This document shows positions 51,308 to 60,699 of a DNA stretch of 64,000 bases, piece after piece (within the stretch, counting starts at the first letter, position 1; every line of letters begins with the position of its first letter). Made by a program: the position numbers and the translations under genes. The notes under the pieces are model-generated. The model was not told the origin of the DNA. It made no database searches and worked only from the letters and a program-made list of their open reading frames with translations. Origin of the DNA: CBDUXT01 sp965371245 (GTDB lineage: Bacteria; Planctomycetota; Phycisphaerae; UBA1845); the NCBI GenBank assembly GCA_965371245.1, contig CBDUXT010000011.1:1-64000 (forward strand). Reading direction: 5' to 3'.

Positions 51308-52933
51308 CTACTGTGCTCCTATGTTCGGCGTGACTTCATTCCGGTCCACGCGCCAGATGTTGCGATACTTCGTCATGGGGACGTCATTGTGGATGGAAAA
51401 CTTCTTCGCGAAAAAGACCGGGCGATCACTTAGAGGAGCAATCATCGTCATCCAGTTCCTCGGATCAGCGTTGATCAGGTGAATGTCCGGACGGTCCGCG
51501 CGAATGAATTGTGCGTACCGAAGCGGTGGCCAGTATCGCCAGCCGGCCGCGATGACCGTGTCTTTGGGAAGCGTCTGCATGTCCAGCTCGCGAATCCACT
51601 CGGTGGCGTCGCTGGTCTTGCCGAACTCCGGACGGTTGGGAACGTCGTTGACCGTGACGCCCACCATCAGGAAGAGCAGGGCGACGCTTACGATCTTCGC
51701 TACCTTCGGCGTGCAAAGAAGCGACGAGAACGCCACACCGCCGAAGATGACAGCCGCGAAGTACGTCGGTAGCAGGTCGGCCGACTGCCCGTAGACGTGA
51801 TACTGACAGACGAACACCACCTGCGATAATCCCACACCGGCGATCAACAGGAAACTCGCGCGGCACCGACGGTAGGCCATGGTCGCGCCGAACGCGATGG
51901 CCGCCATGGCTGCGACAAAAAAACCGTGAACGCCGAACAGCAGGATTGTAACGGCCACGACCATGAACCGCTCGAACTGCGGAAACATCTCGTAGCGCAA
52001 CCACTTGAGCTTCTTTCGTGCTTGGTCGCTTGTCCTGCCCATGTACTCGCTGAACTGTTCTCCGGTAACGTGCCAGATGACGCGCCGAACTCGCGCGCCG
52101 GGACCCTCCGTCGTGTCGGGAAGCCGCTTCCATTGCAGGTTGTATAGCTCAATGTAGTTATACGCGGAGTCGGGTTTGTCCCGCACCCAGAGGTACCCCA
52201 GATTGAACGCGACCGGCAACAAGGCCAGACCCGTGACGATCAGGATGCTCCGCACGGCCGCACGCGGGGAGCGATCCCGCTTCCGCTGCGCAAGCCACCA
52301 GACGATCAGGAAAAACGGCAGCGCGAACAGCACCGGCGGCCGGTTGGCCAGGGCCGTTCCATAGAGCAGGGCGGCGATGAGCAGGTAACGCCGGGTGCCG
52401 GTGTGCGTGTACTTCACGAACAGATACACCGATCCGCTCAACACCGCCAGCGCCGGCATATAAACCTCGGGCGCGACCATACTCATCCACATGCGCGGAT
52501 GAGTCGTCAGGCACAGTGCGGCCGCTCCGGCCAGCCACGCATTCACCCCGAGCCGAACCTGAAGCATGACGCACAGCCACAAGACGATCAGCCCGCTTGC
52601 CAGGCAGGCCAGCGAGACCATGTAGGCCGGATCGACCCAAGGAACCCATGTGGCCAGATGTCCAACCGCCACGAAACCCGCATACCCCGGCGGGTGCATG
52701 ATCCCCAGCGTGATCGACGCGAGCTGGAGATCGCCGAAGTCACCGAAACAGATGCTATCGGGCAGACTCGGAAGCGCGACGATCGCGGAGATGATCAGCA
52801 CGATCGCCACGGCCACGCAATCGAACCACGACAGGCAACGCCAAGCGGTCGTGTTCGGAATGTCCGGCGGCTCGGCTTGGGCGTCGTCCGGCGCGGGTTC
52901 CGTGCCCTTGGTTGATTCTGCTGGTTCGGTCAT
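51308..52933 (-). CDS. Multi-pass membrane protein, DUF2723 / PMT-like glycosyltransferase
   Basis: 541 residues from the ATG ending at 52933; the frame is open to 53194 through repeat DNA, so the longer version is unlikely. After a ~45-residue acidic tail there are about 10-12 hydrophobic helices. The first periplasmic loop reads DSICFGDFGDLQLASITLGI then HPPGYAGF, the D-x-x-E/H...HPPGYP pattern of DUF2723 proteins. These are integral-membrane GT-C type enzymes thought to use polyprenyl-phosphate sugars to glycosylate proteins. A soluble C-terminal domain follows the last helix (about 440-541). Its surface-protein substrates may include the giants of this window; this is inference. Confidence 0.82.
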   Translation of the reverse strand: MTEPAESTKGTEPAPDDAQAEPPDIPNTTAWRCLSWFDCVAVAIVLIISAIVALPSLPDSICFGDFGDLQLASITLGIMHPPGYAGFVAVGHLATWVPWVDPAYMVSLACLASGLIVLWLCVMLQVRLGVNAWLAGAAALCLTTHPRMWMSMVAPEVYMPALAVLSGSVYLFVKYTHTGTRRYLLIAALLYGTALANRPPVLFALPFFLIVWWLAQRKRDRSPRAAVRSILIVTGLALLPVAFNLGYLWVRDKPDSAYNYIELYNLQWKRLPDTTEGPGARVRRVIWHVTGEQFSEYMGRTSDQARKKLKWLRYEMFPQFERFMVVAVTILLFGVHGFFVAAMAAIAFGATMAYRRCRASFLLIAGVGLSQVVFVCQYHVYGQSADLLPTYFAAVIFGGVAFSSLLCTPKVAKIVSVALLFLMVGVTVNDVPNRPEFGKTSDATEWIRELDMQTLPKDTVIAAGWRYWPPLRYAQFIRADRPDIHLINADPRNWMTMIAPLSDRPVFFAKKFSIHNDVPMTKYRNIWRVDRNEVTPNIGAQ

Positions 52934-53243
52934 CGTTTCGCTGGGGTTCCCCGTCCCTCGAAGCCGTCGGCTGCTCCCTCTCTGTGAGACGCAGCATGGT
53001 AGCGAACCGTCATCCGGCTCGCCAGGGCGAGCACGCGGGAATCGCCGTCGAGGGTGTCGAGATGCCTGACAGAATCGACGTTGAGCAGTCTTCAGGGATT
53101 GGTGCCCCATCCTTCGCCTGTTGCGAAGGGTGGGGGACGGACAGGCGAGTGGGGCGGGCGATTGCCCGCGTTTTTGTGGTCGAACGGCGGGCAATAGTCC
53201 GCCCTACGTAACTAATGCGTCAAGCGCCTTTGTGAGGTAGGCT
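52934..53243. repeat. Intergenic repeat cluster
   Basis: Contains the third copy of the GTGCCCCATCC...GGGGGACGGAC element (53102-53142) and two GGGCAAT-type hairpin arms, GGGCGATTGCCCGC (53156-53169) and CGGGCAATAGTCCGCCC (53188-53204). No gene. Confidence 0.55.
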
Positions 53244-54875
53244 CTAAATCGGACAGACCAACTGCCCCAGCCGCTCGGTGAGCTTGAGGTTTTCCGTGTA
53301 GTCGATCGGGCAGTCAATCAGCGTCGGCTTGGAGGACGTGAAGGCCGCTTCCAGCGCGGGAATGAGTTCGTCGGCCGCCGCGATACGCACGCCGTCCCAC
53401 CCGAAGCTCTTGGCCAGGGCGACGAAGTCCGGGTTGCCGAAATCGATGTGCGATGAGCGCCCGAACTGCACCTCCTGCTTCCACTTGATGAGCCCGTACG
53501 TGTTGTCGTGGAACACCAGGCAGACGATGGGCGTGTTCACGCGTACGGCCGTCTCCATTTCCTGGCAGTTCATCAAGAACCCGCCGTCGCCGCAGACCGC
53601 AAGGATGCGCCGGTCCGGGTGGATGAGCTTGGCGCCAATGGCGCCGGGCAAGGCGATGCCCATGCTGGCGAACCCGTTGGAGATGATGCACGTGTTGGGC
53701 TCCAGCGCCGGGTACATCCGCGCGATCCACATCTTGTGCGCGCCGACGTCGGATATGACGATGTCGCTGGGGCCCATGACCTTGCGAATGTCGTGGATCA
53801 CGCGCTGCGGCTTGACCGGAAACGTGCTGTCGTCACCGAGCGCGCCGAGCTCATCCAGAATCGCGCGGCGAAGCGTCCAGACCGCCGGCTCGTCGCGCGG
53901 AGTGACGTCCTCACCCAGCGCGTCGAGTGTCGCGCCGATGCCGGCCTCGATGCCGACGGCGACCGAGTAGTGCGCGTCCACCTCCGCCGCACAGCGGTGA
54001 ATGTGGACGATACGCTTGTCGCTCTGGGGGTTCCACTTCACCGGGTGGTACTCCACCAGGTCGTATCCAATGCACAGAACCGCGTCCGCCCGGTCGAGGC
54101 CGCAACTGACGACGTCCTTGGACTGCAACCCCACCGCCAGCAGCGAAAGCTCATTCGTATAGGGTAATACGCCCTTGGCCATGAAGGTCTGCGCACACGG
54201 GATGCGCGTTTTCTCGACAAACCGGCGGAGCGCGTCGGTGGCACCGTCGCGGATGAGGCCGTTGCCCGCAATAATGATGGGGAAACGGGCCGCGTTGATG
54301 ATGTCGGCGGCCTTTCCAAGCTGTGATCCCAGCGGCTCCGGCGCAAGCGGGTGTTGAACGGGCAGTGGTTCGCCGCCGACCTCCGCCTCGGCCACGTCCT
54401 CGGGAAAGTCGATGTGCGTTGCGCCGAAGCGTTCGCTCTGCGCCAGCTTGAACGCCTTGCGCACCACTTCCGGGATGATCCGGGCTGTCGTAAGCTGAGC
54501 GTTGTACTTGGTCATGGGGCGAAAGAGCGCGACAAGGTCCATCGCCTGATGTGATTCCTTGTGCAGGCGGTCGATGCCGGCCTGCCCGGTGACCGCGACG
54601 AGCGGGGCGCTGTCCATGTTGGCGTCGGCCACCCCGGTCACCAGATTGGTCGCACCGGGTCCCAGGGTGGCCAGGCAGACGGACGCCTTGCCCGTCAACC
54701 GACCCTGCACGTCGCACATGAAGGCGGCGCCCTGTTCGTGCCTGGTTTGAATGAACCGGAGCGGGCTATCAACCAGGGCGTCCATCACGTCGAGGTTCTC
54801 CTCGCCGGGAACACCGAAGACAAACGGCACCCTCTCGTTTTCGAGGCACTTCACGAAGAGTTCGGCTGCCTTCAT
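53244..54875 (-). CDS. Acetolactate synthase large-subunit-like TPP enzyme
   Basis: 543 residues, the size of acetolactate synthases of the catabolic AlsS or IlvB type. The N-terminal PYR domain has the activating Glu (RHEQGAAFM, Glu47). A central domain follows. The C-terminal PP domain has the TPP/Mg motif CGDGGFLMNCQEME, with the family-like TYGLIKWKQ after it. It would condense two pyruvates to acetolactate, or decarboxylate a related 2-oxo acid. No small regulatory subunit gene is adjacent, which fits the catabolic type. It could also be another TPP-dependent decarboxylase. Single gene on the minus strand. Confidence 0.88.
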   Translation of the reverse strand: MKAAELFVKCLENERVPFVFGVPGEENLDVMDALVDSPLRFIQTRHEQGAAFMCDVQGRLTGKASVCLATLGPGATNLVTGVADANMDSAPLVAVTGQAGIDRLHKESHQAMDLVALFRPMTKYNAQLTTARIIPEVVRKAFKLAQSERFGATHIDFPEDVAEAEVGGEPLPVQHPLAPEPLGSQLGKAADIINAARFPIIIAGNGLIRDGATDALRRFVEKTRIPCAQTFMAKGVLPYTNELSLLAVGLQSKDVVSCGLDRADAVLCIGYDLVEYHPVKWNPQSDKRIVHIHRCAAEVDAHYSVAVGIEAGIGATLDALGEDVTPRDEPAVWTLRRAILDELGALGDDSTFPVKPQRVIHDIRKVMGPSDIVISDVGAHKMWIARMYPALEPNTCIISNGFASMGIALPGAIGAKLIHPDRRILAVCGDGGFLMNCQEMETAVRVNTPIVCLVFHDNTYGLIKWKQEVQFGRSSHIDFGNPDFVALAKSFGWDGVRIAAADELIPALEAAFTSSKPTLIDCPIDYTENLKLTERLGQLVCPI

Positions 54876-55536
54876 GCTGTTGACCCTTTGCGCGTTGGGG
54901 ACTGAAGCGACAGCCCGGACGACGCGCGGATTATTATACGCGGTCGGCCACGCAGGCGAAAAGGGGGGAGGCGCACCGAATTCGGGCAGTCAGGCGGCTC
55001 GTTCGAGACAAAGGAACCCTGATCGGTAGTCACGCACTCCAAACCGCCGAGCACCTGCAACGATCACGACTTACGTGACGGCGACAATCCGTGCGTGTCA
55101 GAACCAGACCACGATGAACGGATGATCAAGCAGCTCACGGGCCTGGTAGCCAAGCTGCCCCACGTAGACGTGGCAAGCTCAGTAGAGTGCAGACGATGCG
55201 ACTCTGCAAGGACAATCCCGAAGTCGTCACCCTGGTACTTCCAGCGCTTTGTCACATATAGCTCTTCGGGTTCGATCTACGCCGTATCTAACCCCTACAC
55301 TGCTCAAGAGCAGTGGCACACCCGAAAACTTTGGCGTGACGATGCACCAGCGTAGTGGCTCACGCGGATGCCATTTTTTCTGAGCCGCGCCTGTAAAGAA
55401 GCGGTGCCGTTCGGTGCCCGAGAATCGCTCCCTGACGGTCGCGGCTTGGGTCGCAAGAACGTCGGCAATTCCGGGACACGACGTTGGCGGGTTCGGCTCG
55501 CGCGGAACGTCCCTTGATTCATGGCCACAGCCGGCT
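54876..55536. repeat. Intergenic stretch with dispersed planctomycete-type repeats
   Basis: No reliable gene; a 63-residue minus-strand frame at 55064-55255 (MTKRWKYQGDDFG) looks partly protein-like but has no ribosome-binding site. A palindromic CACTGCTCAAGAGCAGTG sits at about 55299-55316. The string GAATCGCTCCCTGACGGTCG lies at about 55423-55442, and its complement (CGACCGTCAGGGAGCG) is a word I recall as frequent between planctomycete genes. Confidence 0.4.
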
Positions 55537-56205
55537 TCAAGGTTCGCGGGGCGATACACCGGCAATCTTAATGTCGTCCAGCTTCAAGTCCGTCGCTCCG
55601 CCGTATGCAAAGCGCAGCAACATATTCGCCTCCCCATTGTCGAATCGAACGGACACCTCCCACGAGATGTACCCGGGCGTTGTCACGGGTTGCTGCCCCG
55701 CCAACGTTGGGTGTTCGACGAGCTTACCGTGGGTGCTCGCTATCTCGCTGAGCCACGCGTGAAGCGCCTCGGAACTCACGTCCTCGTTGAAGGCATCCGA
55801 ACACAGCGGACGCAAGGCGGCCTCAGCCTCGGCGAACAGCGCCGGGTCCGCCGCGAGAACTTCCGGCAACGCAATGGTGATGCGAGCGGTCGAGGCGAAC
55901 AGCGCAAGACTTACGTAGGCCGCGAACGCGATCACGACGGAGCCGACCCCGGTGACAACCGAGATGGGAATCGCCGCAATGGCCAAGCCCCGCCCACGCC
56001 GCACGCCGTCGCGTGTCTTGGCGATCCCGATGATGCCGAACACAAAACCCGCCAGCGCGGTGATCCCCGCGCAACCGAGCAGCGAACAAACGAAGCCGGT
56101 CACGGCCGCAGCGCTCATCGGCGCCGGCGCAATGGGTTCCAACGGGCCGTACGCCTCGTCGGGTCGATCCCCAGGCGGAATCGGAGGAGGTTGAAACTGA
56201 GTCAT
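55537..56205 (-). CDS. Membrane protein with DUF4190-like N-terminus
   Basis: 222 residues. A Pro-rich start (MTQFQPPPIPPGDRP) is followed by two hydrophobic helices separated by a short charged loop (TGFVCSLLGCAGITALAGF, GIIGIAKTRDGVRRGRGLAI, SVVTGVGSVVIAFAAYV), the pattern of DUF4190 proteins. The ~110-residue C-terminal domain is soluble and probably extracytoplasmic, without known motifs. It follows the thiol peroxidase gene by 82 bases on the same strand and may share its transcript. Function unknown. Confidence 0.75.
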   Translation of the reverse strand: MTQFQPPPIPPGDRPDEAYGPLEPIAPAPMSAAAVTGFVCSLLGCAGITALAGFVFGIIGIAKTRDGVRRGRGLAIAAIPISVVTGVGSVVIAFAAYVSLALFASTARITIALPEVLAADPALFAEAEAALRPLCSDAFNEDVSSEALHAWLSEIASTHGKLVEHPTLAGQQPVTTPGYISWEVSVRFDNGEANMLLRFAYGGATDLKLDDIKIAGVSPREP

Positions 56206-56287
56206 CCGGACCAGTCTCCGTCAAAGGCTCTCGGCGCGGCGGAAGCACGCGGAATCACTCTCGATACGGCGGTTCGGCTGGCTTCGA

Positions 56288-56800
56288 CTACCCTGCCAGG
56301 CCCTTGGCGCAGCTTAGGATGGCGTCATAGTTGGGATGGTCGGCCACCTCGGCGACATACTCCGCGTGGCGGATCGTGTCATCGGCGTCCAGGACGAAGA
56401 CCGCGCGGCACTCGATCCGCAGGTCGGGCAGAAGCGTTCCGTATGCCCTGCCGAAGCTGACATCGAAATGGTCGCTGAGCACGTGGATTCGGTCCTGATC
56501 GATCCCCTCCGCTCCGCAAAAGCGGGCCATCCCGGTCGGCAGATCGCAGCTAATGGTGTAAAAATCCACGTTTTCGAGCTTGGCCGCCGCTTCGTTGAAG
56601 CGCTTGGTCTGCTCGGCGCAGACGGGCGTGTCGAGCGAGGGGACGACGCTGAAGACTCGCACCTTCCCGGTGGTGTCGGAGATGCTCACGGTGTCGCCGA
56701 GCGTCTTTTTCAGCGTGGCGTTCGGCGCTGTGTCACCGACCTTCAGCTCCGGGCCTTCCAGTGTCAGGGGGTTTCCTTTCAGCGTGCATGTACGAGCCAC
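56288..56800 (-). CDS. tpx: Thiol peroxidase (2-Cys atypical peroxiredoxin)
   Basis: 170 residues, close to the 168 of E. coli Tpx. It reduces hydrogen and alkyl peroxides with thioredoxin. The peroxidatic Cys61 lies in SLDTPVCAEQT and the resolving Cys95 in ARFCGAEG, the same positions as in E. coli Tpx. GTG start with GGAG about 9 bases upstream. Cytoplasmic. The gene is divergent from the large FG-GAP lipoprotein-like gene. Confidence 0.95.
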   Translation of the reverse strand: MARTCTLKGNPLTLEGPELKVGDTAPNATLKKTLGDTVSISDTTGKVRVFSVVPSLDTPVCAEQTKRFNEAAAKLENVDFYTISCDLPTGMARFCGAEGIDQDRIHVLSDHFDVSFGRAYGTLLPDLRIECRAVFVLDADDTIRHAEYVAEVADHPNYDAILSCAKGLAG

Positions 56801-57156
56801 GGCGGTTCTCCTGCTGATGAGTGATATTCAAAGAAGCCCGACCGGCGCGAGAATCCTTCACCTCGTGCCGCAGGGGCCGGAATGTAGCGAAGCGGATCGT
56901 ACGGGGGGCTGGAACCGTGGTCAACACCGGCCCGTTGTGCCTCACCGGCCACGATTTGGCCCTGTGTGGCTTGACGGGACAATTGGCGGCCCTCTATTAT
57001 TCGTGGCGGGAGGCCGGTGACCTTCCAAGCCGGTCGCCGCGGGTTCCCCCAAGGCGAGGGCGGTTTGCATGCCCACCCGGTCCGCGCGTAGGGGCGAAGC
57101 AGCCATCCGGCGTTGCAACCGCGACCAATCAACCGATTCACAAGGGAGTATGGCTT
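56801..57156. other. Divergent intergenic region between tpx and the FG-GAP protein
   Basis: About 355 bases. The frame of the downstream gene is open across it, but the translation is unlike its signal peptide start and is not supported. AGGGAG at 57142-57147 is the ribosome-binding site for the ATG at 57157. No promoter identified with confidence. Confidence 0.4.
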
Positions 57157-60100
57157 ATGCGTGGTGCCGTCAATCTGAAGGTCGGTCTCGGGCTATTCCT
57201 GGCTGTGGGGTGCCTGGCATGGATCGTTGTAACCGGCGCCGCCTGCGAATCCGCGCCGCAGCCGTTCACCGTTGCGGGACCGGGCATCGTCGGCAATCAG
57301 GCGCCCACGCTCACCATCACCGAGCCGATCACCGACGTCACCGTGGGGCAGGGTGATGTCTTCCGGATCCAGTGGACCGACACGGACCCGGACGACAACG
57401 CGACCATCAGCTTCCAGCTCATCAGTGTGGCTTCGGGCGCCGCGATCAACTGGGTCGATGGGCTCGAGGAGAACGACACGACCGGGCCGGATTCCGTGCG
57501 CCCGCCCACCACCTTCCTCACACCCGACCGGTACAACCTTCGCGGGATCATCGATGACGGCGTGAACGAGCCCGTCGAGACCTTCGCGCGCACCACGACC
57601 ACAGCCGCCGGGCCGCGCGTGGTGATCACCGTGGTGGGTCCGGGCGAGGCGCCGCAAACGATCCCGCCGGTCGTCGCGGTCGCCGAACCGAGCTTCGACC
57701 GAAGCGTGGCGCAGGACGACGTTCTGACAGTCGTGATTCAGCCCACGGCGCTGGCCCCGAACCCGAACGACCCCGATCCGATTCCGTTCGATCGCGACAG
57801 TGACGTGGAATTGTTCCTGATCCTGGACGTTGACCGGATTGCGACCAACGACGACTTTCGGAACCCGGTTCCTGACAAGATCATCGTGCTCGGGCAGCAG
57901 ACGGTTCCGGCGAACACGACGGCCACGATTACGATCGACGTTGTGATCGACGTCGCGACGATCCCGGTGAGGCCCGATGGGGAGCCCTACTTCGTCCGCG
58001 CAACGGTTGATGACGGAACCAACACCCCGGTTCACGGCTACGCGCCCGGGAGCATCAGGGTCGTACGTCTGGCAAGCGCTACGGTGGATCTGTTCGACAT
58101 CGGCCGGATACTGTCCGGCGCCAGGTTCCAGGGTTTCAACCCCACCGCCAGTCTCGGCAACGTGATGAGCAGCGTTGCGGACTTCGATCTGGACGGCTTG
58201 GACGACTTCGTGATGGTTGCGCAGTTCGGGAACCCGCAGAACATCGGCCCGGTGGGTGAGGCTTACCTGATTTACGGACAGGCCGGCGTGCGGTTCGGTG
58301 GTGTCATTCCTGTGAACTCCATCGGCGCGACCGTCGATGGCGTGGCGTTTCAGGCGCCTCCACTCCGCGCCTCGCTCGTCTTCACTCCCGCCGAGCAGCG
58401 CACCAACGGAATTACCGACGTCAGCTTCGTGCGTGATCTTACGGGGGACGATCGTCCGGAAATCCTGTTCGGTCTTCCGCACGTGGAAGGGGCGCTGAAC
58501 ACCATGGACCACGATCCTGGCGATGAAAGGGATTTTCCCACCCCCCTCGGATGCTACCCCGATCCGTTCGTCAACAACGTCACCGATCAGGGTGGTGACC
58601 TCTCGTTCTACTTCGGAGGCATGGCCGTTATCGTTAACAGTCAAAACCGTGACAACGACGGGCTGATCAATGCGAATCGGTTGAACTCCACGGTCATCTC
58701 GCTCGAACACGTCGGGCAGCGGCCCGTCATCCTCGACGCGGGCGGGGAGAGTACGACCGGTTCTCTGTTCCCGCGCGCGGACAACGAATCTGCCGTGAAC
58801 CTAGGGAACGACCCGCGGGAGCCGGGGCGTATTGCCGGGGCGCGCCTCATCGCGGGTGGTTACGACGACATCGATGCGTTCCTGCTGTTCCAGGGTCCTC
58901 GAGAGGGCCTATGGGGTCAAACCGTGCGATCGATCGCCGACATGAATCTTGACGGTCTGGATGAGTTGATCGTTTCGGCGCCGCTGAACGAAGTCTACCT
59001 TGACCGGCTCCTTCGAGATTTCGGCTCGCTCAGTACTCAGTGGAATTCTACGCCGTTTCCGGCGAGCATCACGATCTTCCCCGGGGAAAACTACAACACA
59101 ACGTTCTGGCGTGAGATCGATGATGATGGCGGCACGTCGCAACAGCCAACCCTCGGCGGATCTGTTGGCAGTTGCCCGCAGGGAAACCCCCGCATATTGT
59201 TCTTTCCTGCGGATGAGTTCGGCATCTTTGCCGAGGCGCCCGAGGATCGGCTCGGCGACGGTCAGTCAGCGGGTGATTTCAACCTGGACGGTCGCGGCGA
59301 CATTCTGTGTGGCGCGCCGCTCAACGACTTGACACCGGCGATGCCGGACAGTGGGGCGGCCTATGTCATCTATGGCCGGAGCCCATTTGGCGAGATCGAC
59401 CTCGAACTCGCGGGCGATCCGGTCTTGCGCGCGCCGATGCTCCGAATCCGGGGCGAGACTCCCAACGACCAGATTGGATGGCGGCAGGCAACCGGGCTCG
59501 ACGTCAACGGCGACCGAATTGATGACGTTTTCTTCTCCTCTCCGCGCACCGATTTCCCCGGACCCGACAACATCGAGCGGACGACATGCGGCGGCACGTT
59601 CAATGGCGCTGACGTAACGACGGCAACCATGGACGAGTTCCTCGGCTGCCACGCCGACGTTGAAGCGGAAGGTGACCTCTTTACCGATGACCCCTGCAAG
59701 GCGTTTGACTTCGACAACGACAACGAGATCACCTTCGACGATCAATGCGTCTTCCAATGCTTGACCGGAGACCCGGATCGTGATCCGGCGTGCATCGTCG
59801 GCACCGGGGCCGACTGCTGTGCGAACCTGGTCGATAACGGGTTCGTTGGCATCATCTTCGGCGGCAAGCTCATCGACGGTGATCGAACGCTCTCACAGCT
59901 CGCCACGAGCGAGCTTCCCGGCACGATCTTTTTCGGCGCCCACGCCCAGGACCGGGCCGGCTTCGATATCAGTTCGGCCGGCGACTTCAACCAGGATGGC
60001 TTCGGCGACATTTTGATCGTGGCACCCGGCGAGATTCGCACGGACAGTGCCGGGCGGGATCGGCGCGGCGTTGTTTATCTCGTCTTTGGCGGCACGCACC

Positions 60101-60405
60101 TGACCAACCGCCAGTGGAACCTGGCCGACGTCGGCTCGCAACAGCTTCCCGGTATGGTCTTTATCAGCCCGTTTGTGGTCGGTCGCCCCAACGAGGCCGC
60201 CCCGCTCAGCGTGGCCTTCATTGGTGATGTCAACGACGACGGATTCGGGGACATCATGATCGGCAACCCCAAGGCCGACTTCATTGATGCCAGCTTCCCG
60301 CAAGGCCCCGATGCCACCGATGCCGCGACGGGTCGGCGGTCCAACGCCGGGGACGCCTACCTGATTTACGGCAACAACTTCGATACCAACCGGCTCGCTC
60401 CGTGA
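57157..60405 (+). CDS. Large FG-GAP surface protein with lipoprotein-like signal
   Basis: 1082 residues from the ATG at 57157 with AGGGAG 9 bases upstream. The signal (LKVGLGLFLAVGCLAWIVV) ends in VTGAACESAP; a Cys after GAA could be a lipid-anchored residue, although Gly at -3 is not standard. Residues ~45-300 form two or three Ig/cadherin-like domains (APTLTITEPITDV, PPVVAVAEPSFDRS). From ~310 to the end are FG-GAP repeats with calcium-type loops (DFDLDGLDDFVMVA, DFNQDGFGDILIVA, DVNDDGFGDIMIG). A dockerin-like insert lies near 850 (DFDNDNEITFDDQC). It resembles integrin-alpha-type propellers, likely for binding or adhesion. Confidence 0.85.
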   Translation: MRGAVNLKVGLGLFLAVGCLAWIVVTGAACESAPQPFTVAGPGIVGNQAPTLTITEPITDVTVGQGDVFRIQWTDTDPDDNATISFQLISVASGAAINWVDGLEENDTTGPDSVRPPTTFLTPDRYNLRGIIDDGVNEPVETFARTTTTAAGPRVVITVVGPGEAPQTIPPVVAVAEPSFDRSVAQDDVLTVVIQPTALAPNPNDPDPIPFDRDSDVELFLILDVDRIATNDDFRNPVPDKIIVLGQQTVPANTTATITIDVVIDVATIPVRPDGEPYFVRATVDDGTNTPVHGYAPGSIRVVRLASATVDLFDIGRILSGARFQGFNPTASLGNVMSSVADFDLDGLDDFVMVAQFGNPQNIGPVGEAYLIYGQAGVRFGGVIPVNSIGATVDGVAFQAPPLRASLVFTPAEQRTNGITDVSFVRDLTGDDRPEILFGLPHVEGALNTMDHDPGDERDFPTPLGCYPDPFVNNVTDQGGDLSFYFGGMAVIVNSQNRDNDGLINANRLNSTVISLEHVGQRPVILDAGGESTTGSLFPRADNESAVNLGNDPREPGRIAGARLIAGGYDDIDAFLLFQGPREGLWGQTVRSIADMNLDGLDELIVSAPLNEVYLDRLLRDFGSLSTQWNSTPFPASITIFPGENYNTTFWREIDDDGGTSQQPTLGGSVGSCPQGNPRILFFPADEFGIFAEAPEDRLGDGQSAGDFNLDGRGDILCGAPLNDLTPAMPDSGAAYVIYGRSPFGEIDLELAGDPVLRAPMLRIRGETPNDQIGWRQATGLDVNGDRIDDVFFSSPRTDFPGPDNIERTTCGGTFNGADVTTATMDEFLGCHADVEAEGDLFTDDPCKAFDFDNDNEITFDDQCVFQCLTGDPDRDPACIVGTGADCCANLVDNGFVGIIFGGKLIDGDRTLSQLATSELPGTIFFGAHAQDRAGFDISSAGDFNQDGFGDILIVAPGEIRTDSAGRDRRGVVYLVFGGTHLTNRQWNLADVGSQQLPGMVFISPFVVGRPNEAAPLSVAFIGDVNDDGFGDIMIGNPKADFIDASFPQGPDATDAATGRRSNAGDAYLIYGNNFDTNRLAP

Positions 60406-60449
60406 GCGCACCGCCCTCGTACCGTGTTTCACAAGTCTCACGACGATCT

Positions 60450-60491
60450 GAGCCGCGTGCGGACGTCCGCGCGGGCTGAAGCGGCTCGGGG
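60450..60491. repeat. GCGGACGTCCGCGCGGGCT-type hairpin repeat
   Basis: GAGCCGCGTGCGGACGTCCG followed by CGCGGGCTGAAGCGGCTCGG, a variant of the hairpin element at 51251-51290. Confidence 0.5.
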
Positions 60492-60699
60492 GCGACGCCG
60501 CTTGCTTCCACGACCGAGCGCCTGTCCCGCTACGACGAACCAACCCCCCTCACGGCTCGTATAGTGTATGTCGGACGCCGCGTGACGGTGCCGGGGTCGA
60601 GGTCTGCCCGGTCCGCCGGTGGCGTGGATCGCCGCCGCTGGGTACCATCCGCCGCGTACGAAGCCATCCGACACGAGCCGGTCCCAGGGAAAACCGTGT

